Below, in pieces: positions 26,816-39,081 of a stretch of 64,000 nucleotides of DNA (position 1 is the first letter of the stretch; each line of letters opens with the position of its first letter). The notes beneath the pieces were generated by a model, which saw only the letters and a list, made by a program, of their open reading frames with translations, searched no databases and was not told the origin of the DNA. Source of the stretch: Archegozetes longisetosus (lineage: Eukaryota; Arthropoda; Arachnida; Sarcoptiformes; Trhypochthoniidae); contig JAEMBT020000007.1 of NCBI GenBank assembly GCA_018873245.2, positions 1,612,001-1,676,000 of the forward strand, written 5' to 3'. The position numbers were made by a program, and so were the translations under genes.

Positions 26816-29800
26816 TTATTTATAGTTTGGAAATATTCCCCACATATCAGCGATCATTGCTTTACTACTAGAGGATCCTGAATAATCCAAAGTATTTGCA
26901 TTCCACATACCAATTCCTCTCAAATTCTTATAAGTTGCAAAACTTATTTTCAAAGACAAACTTTCAGAGTTATCGAACCATATTTGACGAGTAATATTAT
27001 TAGGATCCTAAATATGTGAAAGTCTCATATGAAGGTTATTCAAATATTAGATTACAATTTTATGCATACAGTGAAATAAGCGGATACGGTCTCTGAATGT
27101 TCGTCCCAATGAGATCCATACTTTGCAACAATATCTGATATTTGATTATAAGGCAATTGACGTCCGGCTGCATCACTACAATTAGCTCCACGGAACGGGA
27201 CTTTTGCAATATAACATTTCTGTTCAGGACCTGTAGACGTACAGATGTAGTCATATCCATACCATGGAAGTCCGAGAACTAATTTATTTGGATCAATACC
27301 CAAATTGAGATATGCCATTATTCCACCGCATGTATCAAATAATCCTGAATTTGATCTGGCACTGCATTCAACATCAAATATTTGACTTTGTTCGTCGTAA
27401 GCCATTATGAATAAAAAATCTGTTACTTTAGCTAATTCTGTGAAGTTGTAGTTTCGACCATCAACACCTTTACCTTTTATAAAACATAAAAATAACATTA
27501 TTGTAAAACTGAAATTAAATTTTCCTTTTGAATAAATAAACTAATTTGATCATTGCAACTCTGTGATCGTGTACAGTTATTGACAAGATCCCTTTCATCA
27601 ATTTTAAGTGATTTAATACCCTAAAATTCAATGAATTTTGATGAAAAAATTTTGAGTGAAAAGTATGTTGAGACCGACATTTGATCTGAAAGGCGCGATC
27701 CGACTTTAAAACGGATACTCGTAAATTGAGGTAACTCCCAGAGGAACTCAGCAAGAATTTTAAAATTCTGATACAAGAAATCAATACTTGACTAAAATGA
27801 TCAGATACGTGTATTTTAGTTTAGCTCTAAAACGATTCACTTCAAACTACAGGGCCAGAAACACGAAAAATCTCATAACTCAATAGGTCATAACTTTATA
27901 ACTACAACGAATTAAATCGTGAAACCAGTTGCAAATTAAAGCTAATTATTCATATTCTCCAGTTTTATAGCTAAATTTACCTCTAAAATAGGTTCTCATC
28001 AATATTTCATGTTTGAAGTATCCATAAATTAATTTTTAGCAAATATGTAAGCTAGTATATGAATAAATGATCAAGTTGAATAAAGATTCTAAAAACGATC
28101 ACATGTGTTACTTGTTTTCACTTAATCTTTTATATAGTTGTGTTTCATTAGATTCCAAACAAATTCTTCAATAATTGACAAAAATGAGTGAAATTAGATT
28201 TTGAAAATTCATCGAATTGTGTGCTCAAGGTGTTTCCAAACCTCGTTCATTGCATAGAACAAGTAATTTTACGTTATTTCTCACTTAAATTTATTTTATA
28301 GTACTTTTCATTTTAAAGGAATGACTGTTAAAACTCATGATTGATGGCCCTATAAAGACGATAATGATATTCGTTTCATCAAAAAACACGATGATCGCTT
28401 TAGAAAAACTTAAATGATGATCTAATATTAGTTAAAGTGACTGAAGAAAAGCAGTGGTTGAATCTTTATGATTTGAAAGACAATGAAAGAATAAAAGCTC
28501 TGAATTTTGAAGTCTCTGATAAAATTCTCCATAGGAGACTCAATGAAAATGTTATCTAAAAAACTTGACTCGTTATTGAGTAGTCTACCACCAAAAACAG
28601 TCTTTACTAGGGTCCATAGATTTCGTAAAGGATCGAATTATTATTTACTTTAATTCAATATGCCTTTCATTAATAATTTGAATATTTTCAATTTTTGATG
28701 TGAGTAATGGCTTTAACAAATCTAAAATTCAATACTTTATATAATTTGAAATTTATTATAATTAGCTGCAATTTGCAACCAACTTCACGATTTAATTCAT
28801 TGTAGTTATAAAGTTATGACCTATTGAGTTATGAGATTTTTCGTGTTTCTGGCCCTGTAGTTTGAAGTGAATCGTTTTAGAGCTAAACTAAAATACACGT
28901 ATCTGATCATTTTAGTCAAGTATTGATTTCTTGTATCAGAATTTTAAAATTCTTGCTGAGTTCCTCTGGGAGTTACCTCAATTTACGAGTATCCGTTTTA
29001 AAGTCGGATCGCGCCTTTCAGATCAAATGTCGGTCTCAACATACTTTTCACTCAAAAGTTTCATCAAAACTTATTAAAGTTTAGAGTATAAAGCTGTTTA
29101 AAAACTTTCAAAACTCCTTTCGTCAATTACTAAACATTGTCTTTAATACTGAGATTATTTTTGATCCCTCTCATTGTGGTTACAGTTTGAGATTTATATA
29201 TCAATTAAAAAAGAAATGCTTATGAAATTATTCATTCATTATAAATCTCAAATCCAAAAGCTCTAGATTATTATTTTAGATGAGTTTCAACAGAATTAAA
29301 TTTAAAGATAAATCAAAATTTATAGAAAAATCATTTTGATAATTTTCAAAGATTTTCACCTTGAGAGTTATAAGGACTCCATGGAACATCAAAAGTGACT
29401 TGTGATCCAGGTATAGCACTATGAAAACTATTGGATACTCGTGCAGTGAACGCAGACAATGCCTCCACTAAATTGCTATTGGCGTCAATATCATATTCAA
29501 TATCGATATTGATACCATCGAGGAAGCGATCCTTTGCGAACTGTATTTGATTGTCAATCCATTGACTTATTCTGGTATTGTTTGTCAAATCAGATTTTGG
29601 ATAATCGGCTAAATAGACAATAAAATGGAAACTCAGTTTTCTCGGAGGTCATGTTCATATTTTTTTCACATATTTCAATACCCAGTGTTACAACACGAAC
29701 ATTATTTTGGTGCGCGAAACACATCAACTCTGGATCGTAAAAATTGACTAAAGCTATTGTTGTCAGTTTAGACCAATCAAACAGCGACCAAACACTACGA

Positions 29801-30145
29801 TTGGATTGCAATACAAACGCGTAAATCTTTAAGAAACCGAAAAACTGATCTTGAGATGATCGAAAACTTCTTAAATAAACTTTATTTTCTGAATTCTCAT
29901 TCAAAATCCAGATTAATATCAATAAGAATGAAATGATTACTGTCTCAACTGTTTTAAACTATCAAAACACACTAAATTCTGTAAACTTTTGTACTTTTAG
30001 AAATTCAACGATGTGTTACCTCATTTCCAGATCGATTGACTGTTTTACAAAGTGATACGTCTTCACATGGACACAAAGATGATTCACTTAATCTTATTGT
30101 CAAATAACAACTAATCAACACAACAAAAATAAACTTTGATGGCAT
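26816..30145 (-). CDS. Di-N-acetylchitobiase copy 3, intact, transposon in intron 3
   Basis: Exons (5' to 3'): 30145-30020, 29826-29682, 29608-29360, 27473-27070 and 27007-26816, totalling 1116 nt or 371 residues. The reading frame is open throughout and has DGINIDIE and FLFIMAYDEQSQI. It differs from copies 1, 2 and 4 at the 3' end: KYGSHWDEHSETVSAYF in place of KYGSYW..HSQTPFAYF, and a stop after NYK rather than NYKSS. Intron 3 is 1.89 kb because of a 1557-bp inserted element. It shares palindrome P2 with copy 4, with 5' ends 777 bp apart. A seventh T in intron 2 near 29660 has no coding effect. Confidence 0.92.
27575..29131. mobile_element. 1557-bp long-inverted-repeat element in intron 3 of copy 3
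   Basis: Terminal inverted repeats of about 290 bp or more (near 27650-27930 and 28770-29060), with outer ends AGTTATTGAC and GTCAATTACT. The inner 800 bp has no open gene. Copies 1, 2 and 5 lack it at the same intron position, which defines its ends. Copy 4 has the mirror-image element of identical length. The superfamily is undetermined. Confidence 0.75.
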
Positions 30146-30922
30146 TTTCAATTTTCAAGTAAAATTATATTTTTTATTTGAAAATGTTCTCAGTTTAGTA
30201 TTAATTAGTTTTAGGTCTCCAAAATATTATTTAAAAATGTCTAATTTTTGTTTTCTTTTGTAGTTCTATTCATTGATAAGTGTTCATAAGGGGCTTTTGA
30301 TAAGATATAAGCAAAAACCTTTGAGTACTTGTAGATAAAATATCTTAAAAGATTAGTACTTAAATAATCTGCTCGTTAGATATTGTCTTTTCAAAAATTA
30401 AATTGTCTCAAAGTTTAGCACTAGATTTAAAGGTAGTGAACTCATAACTCATGTAAAACTGGACTGAGACCCAAAAGCATTGAACAAACACTGCTCTAGG
30501 TGAAATACAACTTGGTCGATGACTACATGATATTGAATAAATTTCGATTATTCGTTCAATGCTTCGTTCAATTCGTTCAGTATTTGTTCAATGCTTTTGG
30601 GTCTCAGTCCAGTTTTACATGAGTTATGAGTTCACTACCTTTAAATCTAGTGCTAAACTTTGAGACAATTTAATTTTTGAAAAGACAATATCTAACGAGC
30701 AGATTATTTAAGTACTAATCTTTTAAGATATTTTATCTACAAGTACTCAAAGGTTTTTGCTTATATCTTATCAAAAGCCTCTTATGAACACTTATCAATG
30801 AATAGAACTACAAAAGAAAAAAATTAGACATTTATAAATAATATTTTGGAGACCTAAAACTAATTAATACTAAACTGAGAACATTTTCAAATAAAAAATA
30901 TAATTTTACTTGAAAATTGAAA

Positions 30923-33900
30923 ATGCCATCAAAGTTTATTTTTGTTGTGTTGATTAGTTGTTATTTGACAATAAGATTAAGTGAATCATCTTTGTGTCCA
31001 TGTGAAGACGTATCACTTTGTAAAACAGTCAATCGATCTGGAAATGAGGTAACACATCGTTGAATTTCTAAAAGTACAAAAGTTTACAGAATTTAGTGTG
31101 TTTTGATAGTTTAAAACAGTTGAGACAGTAATCATTTCATTCTTATTGATATTAATCTGGATTTTGAATGAGAATTCAGAAAATAAAGTTTATTTAAGAA
31201 GTTTTCGATCATCTCAAGATCAGTTTTTCGGTTTCTTAAAGATTTACGCGTTTGTATTGCAATCCAATCGTAGTGTTTGGTCGCTGTTTGATTGGTCTAA
31301 ACTGACAACAATAGCTTTAGTCAATTTTTACGATCCAGAGTTGATGTGTTTCGCGCACCAAAATAATGTTCGTGTTGTAACACTGGGTATTGAAATATGT
31401 GAAAAAATATGAACATGACCTCCGAGAAAACTGAGTTTCCATTTTATTGTCTATTTAGCCGATTATCCAAAATCTGATTTGACAAACAATACCAGAATAA
31501 GTCAATGGATTGACAATCAAATACAGTTCGCAAAGGATCGCTTCCTCGATGGTATCAATATCGATATTGAATATGATATTGACGCCAATAGCAATTTAGT
31601 GGAGGCATTGTCTGCGTTCACTGCACGAGTATCCAATAGTTTTCATAGTGCTATACCTGGATCACAAGTCACTTTTGATGTTCCATGGAGTCCTTATAAC
31701 TCTCAAGGTGAAAATCTTTGAAAATTATCAAAATGATTTTTCTATAAATTTTGATTTATCTTTAAATTTAATTCTGTTGAAACTCATCTAAAATAATAAT
31801 CTAGAGCTTTTGGATTTGAGATTTATAATGAATGAATAATTTCATAAGCATTTCTTTTTTAATTGATATATAAATCTCAAACTGTAACCACAATGAGAGG
31901 GATCAAAAATAATCTCAGTATTAAAGACAATGTTTAGTAATTGACGAAAGGAGTTTTGAAAGTTTTTAAACAGCTTTATACTCTAAACTTTAATAAGTTT
32001 TGATGAAACTTTTGAGTGAAAAGTATGTTGAGACCGACATTTGATCTGAAAGGCGCGATCCGACTTTAAAACGGATACTCGTAAATTGAGGTAACTCCCA
32101 GAGGAACTCAGCAAGAATTTTAAAATTCTGATACAAGAAATCAATACTTGACTAAAATGATCAGATACGTGTATTTTAGTTTAGCTCTAAAACGATTCAC
32201 TTCAAACTACAGGGCCAGAAACACGAAAAATCTCATAACTCAATAGGTCATAACTTTATAACTACAACGAATTAAATCGTGAAACCAGTTGCAAATTAAA
32301 GCTAATTATTCATATTCTCCAGTTTTATAGCTAAATTTACCTCTAAAATAGGTTCTCATCAATATTTCATGTTTGAAGTATCCATAAATTAATTTTTAGC
32401 AAATATGTAAGCTAGTATATGAATAAATGATCAAGTTGAATAAAGATTCTAAAAACGATCACATGTGTTACTTGTTTTCACTTAATCTTTTATATAGTTG
32501 TGTTTCATTAGATTCCAAACAAATTCTTCAATAATTGACAAAAATGAGTGAAATTAGATTTTGAAAATTCATCGAATTGTGTGCTCAAGGTGTTTCCAAA
32601 CCTCGTTCATTGCATAGAACAAGTAATTTTACGTTATTTCTCACTTAAATTTATTTTATAGTACTTTTCATTTTAAAGGAATGACTGTTAAAACTCATGA
32701 TTGATGGCCCTATAAAGACGATAATGATATTCGTTTCATCAAAAAACACGATGATCGCTTTAGAAAAACTTAAATGATGATCTAATATTAGTTAAAGTGA
32801 CTGAAGAAAAGCAGTGGTTGAATCTTTATGATTTGAAAGACAATGAAAGAATAAAAGCTCTGAATTTTGAAGTCTCTGATAAAATTCTCCATAGGAGACT
32901 CAATGAAAATGTTATCTAAAAAACTTGACTCGTTATTGAGTAGTCTACCACCAAAAACAGTCTTTACTAGGGTCCATAGATTTCGTAAAGGATCGAATTA
33001 TTATTTACTTTAATTCAATATGCCTTTCATTAATAATTTGAATATTTTCAATTTTTGATGTGAGTAATGGCTTTAACAAATCTAAAATTCAATACTTTAT
33101 ATAATTTGAAATTTATTATAATTAGCTGCAATTTGCAACCAACTTCACGATTTAATTCATTGTAGTTATAAAGTTATGACCTATTGAGTTATGAGATTTT
33201 TCGTGTTTCTGGCCCTGTAGTTTGAAGTGAATCGTTTTAGAGCTAAACTAAAATACACGTATCTGATCATTTTAGTCAAGTATTGATTTCTTGTATCAGA
33301 ATTTTAAAATTCTTGCTGAGTTCCTCTGGGAGTTACCTCAATTTACGAGTATCCGTTTTAAAGTCGGATCGCGCCTTTCAGATCAAATGTCGGTCTCAAC
33401 ATACTTTTCACTCAAAATTTTTTCATCAAAATTCATTGAATTTTAGGGTATTAAATCACTTAAAATTGATGAAAGGGATCTTGTCAATAACTGTACACGA
33501 TCACAGAGTTGCAATGATCAAATTAGTTTATTTATTCAAAAGGAAAATTTAATTTCAGTTTTACAATAATGTTATTTTTATGTTTTATAAAAGGTAAAGG
33601 TGTTGATGGTCGAAACTACAACTTCACAGAATTAGCTAAAGTAACAGATTTTTTATTCATAATGGCTTACGACGAACAAAGTCAAATATTTGATGTTGAA
33701 TGCAGTGCTAGATCAAATTCAGGATTATTTGATACATGCGGTGGAATAATGGCATATCTCAATTTGGGTATTGATCCAAATAAATTAGTTCTCGGACTTC
33801 CATGGTATGGATATGACTACAACTGTACGTCTACAGGTCCTGAACAGAAATGTTATATTGCAAAAGTCCCGTTCCGTGGAGCTAATTGTAGTGATGCAGC

Positions 33901-34257
33901 CGGACGTCAATTGCCTTATAATCAAATATCAGATATTGTTGCAAAGTATGGATCTTATTGGGATCAACATTCTCAGACCCCATTCGCTTATTTCACTGTA
34001 TGCCTAAAATTGTAATCTAATGATATCTGATAAACCATATGAGATTTTCACATATTTAGGACCCTTATAATATTACTCGTCAAATATGGTTCGATAACTC
34101 CGAAAGTTTGTCTTTGAAAATAAGTTTTGCAACTTATAAGAATTTGAGAGGAATTGGTATGTGGAATGCAAATACTTTGGATTATTCAGGATCCTCTAGT
34201 AGTAAAGCAATGATCACTGATATGTGGGGAACATTTCCAAACTATAAATCGTCGTAG
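30923..34257 (+). CDS. Di-N-acetylchitobiase copy 4, intact, mosaic sequence
   Basis: Exons: 30923-31048, 31242-31386, 31459-31707, 33594-33997 and 34060-34257, totalling 1122 nt or 373 residues, fully open. The GH18 catalytic motif DGINIDIE and the signal peptide are intact. The first part, through most of exon 4 (NLGIDPNK, KCYIAKVPFRG), matches copy 3, including the transposon in intron 3. The end of exon 4 (GSYW..HSQTPFAYF) and exon 5 (NYKSS ending) match copy 2. The switch lies near 33950. This points to gene conversion across the P2 arms. Exon 5 has a private DPYN where the others have DPNN. Confidence 0.93.
31936..33492. mobile_element. 1557-bp long-inverted-repeat element in intron 3 of copy 4
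   Basis: Mirror image of the element at 27575-29131 with the same length and ends. It lies between AATCTCAGTATTAAAGACAA on the left and GTACACGATC on the right, which adjoin in copies 1, 2 and 5 without it. Confidence 0.75.
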
Positions 34258-34911
34258 AAAATATTCATTAAAGAGATGTTACAAAAGTCAACTAATTTTC
34301 TTGAATAAACTTGAATAATTGTGTAAATAATTATAACATTGCACATATTGTTATTTAATCATCAATCCAAAACGTGTTACATTTTAATTTAAACTACATA
34401 CAACTAATTGGATACCGATTTTGAACTTGTTCTGGTGATTGACGTTATTTTGAGGAACATTTTGATATAATACTTGAACGCTTCCAACCTGAACCTGACC
34501 GCTTTAGGCCATTTAGACCTAACCCCCTCGAAAATGGATAAACCTAGCTTTACTTAGATGAAATCCAAACCAAACCTGATTTGTACTACAGTAAAATAGA
34601 TTAGATTGCTTCGCGACCCAACCTATTCTCGCTTGGTTTATATCAGGTTTATTTGGGTTGCGACTCGAGAAATTCAAGTTTATCCATTACGAGGTACTGT
34701 CACGGTTAAATTCTTGACCTTGGATCTTTTTAATTCATTTTATTTTATGTTTTATATTTTGTTTTTCAAATTGGACAGTTAGAAATCGGGGATCTCGATG
34801 TGTTATCTTAATTTCTTTTACCTAATATCCTCTATCAATAAGTCAGCTTGGACTTGACAGAGAATTCCTTAAATCTTAGAATAAGTTTTATACTTACACT
34901 TCTAGTATGCA

Positions 34912-35328
34912 TGTAAGGGTTGGCGCGCGCTGTATATAAAAAAAAGGAGACTTGCTCCGCTTACCTATTTTTTGATTTGGGGGCTCCACCAGTGGTCTTT
35001 ACCACGTCACTCGCTCTTGCTTCGAGAGGCTTCTTTCTTGATGAGAGTGCGCTTCCGACGCGCTCCTCAAGTCAGTTTAACAACTTTACTGATAATTAAA
35101 ACAAAGGGTTTCGTAAAAAAAAAGTTCAAGTTTTTATTGTTTCACATTACAGAGACACTCAAATATATTTAACAATCAGCATAAAACCCAATCAAAACCT
35201 GTTCTGGCCTTACACGCCTAACTTTCAGACAAAAAGAACTCCTCCCCTGAACCTTTTACTCGACCTTATATATAAGGTCGAGAAAATTCCAATCTCAGGT
35301 CCCTCGAGACTAGTCACAGGTTTGTTAT

Positions 35329-35359
<31 letters not shown>

Positions 35360-35462
35360 GTTTGTTTGTTTGATCGTTCGTTTGTTTGTTTGTTTGTTAA
35401 TTTGTTTATTTGTTTGATTGTTTGTTTGTTGACGGTCTCCGGGGGTTATCCTCTCCTTTACA
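34912..35462. mobile_element. Solo LTR, only in unit B
   Basis: 551 bp starting TGTAAGGG and ending CTTTACA (canonical TG...CA). It is bounded by the 4-bp target duplication TGCA (34908-34911 and 35463-35466). Unit A keeps the empty site with one TGCA at 14076-14079. It contains a TATA-like TGTATATAAAAA near 34931, a region of higher GC, and TTAG/TTTG microsatellites near the right end. A 4-bp duplication fits a Gypsy- or BEL-type LTR. The internal region was presumably lost by LTR-LTR recombination. Confidence 0.75.
35325..35430. repeat. (TTAG)n-(TTTG)n microsatellite in the solo LTR
   Basis: Six or so TTAG units followed by a long run of TTTG units with occasional variants. Confidence 0.9.
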
Positions 35463-35651
35463 TGCAACATATTGTCGAATTAGTAGATTAACGCATTTTT
35501 ACCATTCTTACATATGACTTTTATTCAAACTATTAAATCTTACATTTATATAATAAAAGTTACATTAAACACATAGTTAAAATTATGAGTAATAAGATCT
35601 GAAGAACCTTTTTCTCTATTAGTTCTCTCTCTTTATATACCTTTTTAGTAT

Positions 35652-36009
35652 TTAACCTTCCATTTGAACCGTAAAAAAGTTACACTGTATGAACCGTGGC
35701 CGATTATTTTCCCAATTGATTTTCCATGGAAGTGAATCGTGACCGATTTTTTCTGGCTTTAAAACGTGTTAACTGCATGAGCGCTAAAGCACTGTGAAAG
35801 CTTTGAGTGAATCGTGGCCAATTATTTTGCAATCAAATTAATTTATAATTAAAAGTAATAAACCTGTATTCAACATATTAAATCAATAGTGTTAATAAAG
35901 CATGAGGCATTTCTAGAAGGATTTGTCTGCAAGTGGCAGGGTTGATTTTATAAAAAATAAGAAACCTTGAGTGGCCAAAATATCGGCCACGGTTCAAACC
36001 GAAGGTTAA
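35652..36009. mobile_element. piggyBac-like MITE, unit B
   Basis: Same 358-bp element as at 14265-14622, with TTAA on both sides and a handful of substitutions. Confidence 0.7.
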
Positions 36010-36749
36010 TCTAATCTTGTTCTTTAAACTAAAGTTTACCTAATTTTGGATGTTTTCTTAGAAAATCAAGTTTTTTTAAGATGAAAATAAAAAAGAACTT
36101 ATTGCTCGTAAATTGGACTTTCATCTCTTACTTTATCAGTGTAATAAATTTTCTTTTAGTTATATAATCAAACTTTTCTTAATTAGTCTTTTGTCTAATA
36201 GTGATGTTATCACTGATAGCGTATACAAATAACTTTTAAATTTCACAGTACTGAACCGAAAATGGATATTCCGAGAACTGCTTGTGATAATTGATCAAGT
36301 GAGGTATCAAAATGCTCAGTTCGATATCCTGGCTCCAATGGTATATCAATTGGCGGGGTCAGCCATTCCCGTCGGGAGTTTGCCAGAAGTGATCAGGTTC
36401 GGGTTGGAAATGGTCAAGTATGATATCAAAATGTTCAGCTCGACTAACTGAATCCAATGATGTGTCACATTCGGGGTATGGGGCTGTCAAACCACTCAGA
36501 TCCATTAGCCCGGATTGACCCTAATCATTCTATAAAACAGGATTTCCTTTAAATGTCTTGAAATTTGATTAAATAAAAATCAAATTCAAATTGTTAATTG
36601 AGATATAATCTGTTTTTTGGAATCAAATATAGTAGGGAGCAAAAATCTGCCGTAAGTTCTTAAATAATTACCAGACAACAGTAAGAGTTTCAAAAATTAT
36701 TTTTATTCCGTTATAAGGGATAAATATCACAAATTAATGAATGACAAAA

Positions 36750-37400
36750 TTCGCCACTTTATTGTGTTACCGTTAGCCGTAATGCACATTTCTACACGGC
36801 GTAGAAGAGAGTCAAAAACGACTTAAGAAAGCCCGGCTTAAGTTCATGCCATATCTTTTGAATTTCGACTATTCATTCACTTAATTTTCTTTTCTCCAAC
36901 TTTGCAAGTTTATCCTTCATTATCACCCACATATCCTCTATTATATTGACATCGAGTGACCCCGGAGGCCAAAATATTATCCGGATTCCGTGTTTACCGG
37001 GTCATTGCCTTGTGTGGCGTGAGGTATGAGGCAGGCTTGGCATTATCTTACTGTAACTCATACCTGTCAGAATATAGTGTTCCAATAGTTACAAGGAGAT
37101 TTTCACCCTAAATTTCTGTATAAGTTTCAGAATTAGTTAAACCATGACTGTCATGTAAAGTTGTTTTGCCTCGCATTCCAGTGCCTCCCCATGTCATTAT
37201 AGCCGGCGAATGCTTAGGGATCATTTACTCCCTTTTTTGCACTACTCTTTTACTTTATTAGAATAAAATGGCCGAAAATAACTTTCGTTTGTAAATACTA
37301 CTTTTGAATAATCGTAATTCTGGTGTTTGAGGCACCATTGGAGGCTAAAAGCCACCATAGCTGGTATCAATAATGATTTTAGTTTAGGGACAATTTTAGC
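36750..37400 (-). pseudogene. Decayed Tc1-like transposase, unit B
   Basis: Counterpart of the relic at 15360-16010, with the same broken catalytic fragments on the minus strand. Confidence 0.6.
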
Positions 37401-37479
37401 CAACCAGTTCCGGTGGAACTAGACTTTACATGGCTAGAGATTTTCGATATAAACTTTGTATATAAATAAACTATAGCTC

Positions 37480-38695
37480 AATCTGAGTTCAAATAAAATT
37501 TATTCACCGCAAATGACCAGAACATTAGTAAAAAGAATTCCCGAAAAATCGACAAGACTACGTGGCCAGAGATTTTCGGCATAAACATTGTGTGTAAATA
37601 AACTACAACTCGAGCTGAGTTTAAATATATGAATTTCATTTACCGTAAATGACCAGAACATCGGTAAAAAATTTCCGAATAATCAAGTATACGTTGCAGG
37701 AAATTTCCCGTAGAATATGGAATCAAATTTTAACTCAAAATGATTGAATTAGACAGAATTTTACCGCTCTGATTTCATATTCTTGATATGACTTCAAAAA
37801 TTTTATAAACTTGAAAAAAGGATGGTGCCAAATTACTGTGAGACCTTGGTGTAAAATGGTTCCGAGATAAACTAAATGTTTTTGAAAAGATCATGACAAA
37901 GAGGAAAAGATTGTGAAATGACGCGATGTTACGGAAATAAGGGGCGAGACTAGATCTGTGTTGTTTCACAATCATCGGGCTCCGGGAACCACCTCGTGGT
38001 GACGGTGGACACCTGTCTTATAATTATAAGCCAGGCTAAAAGATCCAAGTCAAAAAGTATGTCGTCACGCCAATGTACTATTCATGCAGGCATTAAATAG
38101 AACATCGGGGATTAATTGAACATCGCCCAGGTGATGCTCAGTAGGCTCAATAAGGCAAACTGTTTGGCTTAGCAGGTCGTGAATCAACTGTTTAGCCGGA
38201 GATCTGCCTTTTTTACCCCAATTATTGGTAATTCTCCTTATGAGGTCTAAGTAACGCCGCTTAAATAAGTCAACAAAAATAACGTTGCAATAATGCATTT
38301 ATATATTAGATGCCCGCCGTCTCTGCTAGATGGTGATTTCCGGAGCCGGATTATTGTGATGCCACCGCTCTAGTTACGCCTATTATTTTCGCAACGTTAC
38401 GTCATTTCACAATATTTTCCTCTCTGTCAAGACCTTTTCTAAAATATTTAGTTTATCGGGAAACTATTCTAGGTCAAGGTACTCTAGGACTTGGCACCCT
38501 CCAACTTTTTTTTTAAAAAATTTTGAAGTCATATCAAAAATATAAAATCAGAGAGATAAAACTCTGCTCATTTTAATTGTTTTGAGTTGAAATTTGATTC
38601 CATAGATTTATTCTACGGAAATTTTCCATATGCTTGATTACTTAGGAAATTTTTATCAACGTTCTGGTCATTTATGGCAAATGAAAGGAGAAAGT
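37480..38695. repeat. Fold-back repeat with an extra tandem unit, unit B
   Basis: Counterpart of 16120-17190. Unit B has an additional diverged copy of the left-arm start at about 37490-37615, carrying GAAATGACCAGAACAT-like sequence, so this repeat changes by gain or loss of units of about 125 bp. The 27-bp duplication of unit A is single here. An open frame of 77 codons on the minus strand in the loop (38065-38298) is not recognised. Confidence 0.6.
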
Positions 38696-38792
38696 CCAAA
38701 CCCTTTGCATTTTGTCTCTCTAGTGCGCCGCAGAGCCACCTATGTCAATCGATAGATCTCAACGAGTACTAAGATAATATATAGATTGTAGC

Positions 38793-39067
38793 TAGTGATG
38801 TAAAATTTCTAGAAATTTTCTTTTTGATGAGAGACTTTCTAGAAAGTTTCTCGGGACTATTATTGCTACGCCGTGTTTATTTTGAATACTAAAATAAGTG
38901 ATATTTTGAATATTTTAAAGTCGCTAATGTTATATATCATTTAAATTAAAACACTATTTCAATTAAAATTTAATTTTGAGCTGAGGAAATAAAAATTTCT
39001 AATATAAATTTTATGCGATAGGAAATTTCTAGAAAGTTTTTCTCCTGAGTTTCTTTTTACAACACTA
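38793..39067. mobile_element. hAT-like MITE, unit B
   Basis: Counterpart of 17291-17565, with the same ends and the same ATTGTAGC/GTTGTAGC flanks. Confidence 0.7.
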
Positions 39068-39081
39068 GTTGTAGCTCAATT

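Larger units (their letters stand above)
11262..30535. repeat. Tandem segmental duplication, unit A
   Basis: From the middle of palindrome P1 to the middle of P2. It contains chitobiase copy 2 (+), a 13-kb transposon-rich spacer and chitobiase copy 3 (-). Almost the whole unit recurs as unit B at 30536-49598. The alignment offset is 19270 at the start and about 20830 after the insertions private to one unit. Confidence 0.9.
26700..34420. repeat. Large palindrome P2 (chitobiase copies 3 and 4)
   Basis: Arms of about 3.8 kb meet around a 98-bp spacer, 30487-30584. They are near identical from the spacer through exon 4 and diverge from the end of exon 4 outward. The spacer, starting AACACTGCTCTAGGTG, is the reverse complement of the P1 spacer with a few changes. 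Confidence 0.9.

Noticed and set aside
27515..27784. 89-codon open frame (also 33283-33552)
   Set aside because: Lies in the terminal inverted repeat of the intronic transposon; no family resemblance and no start context.
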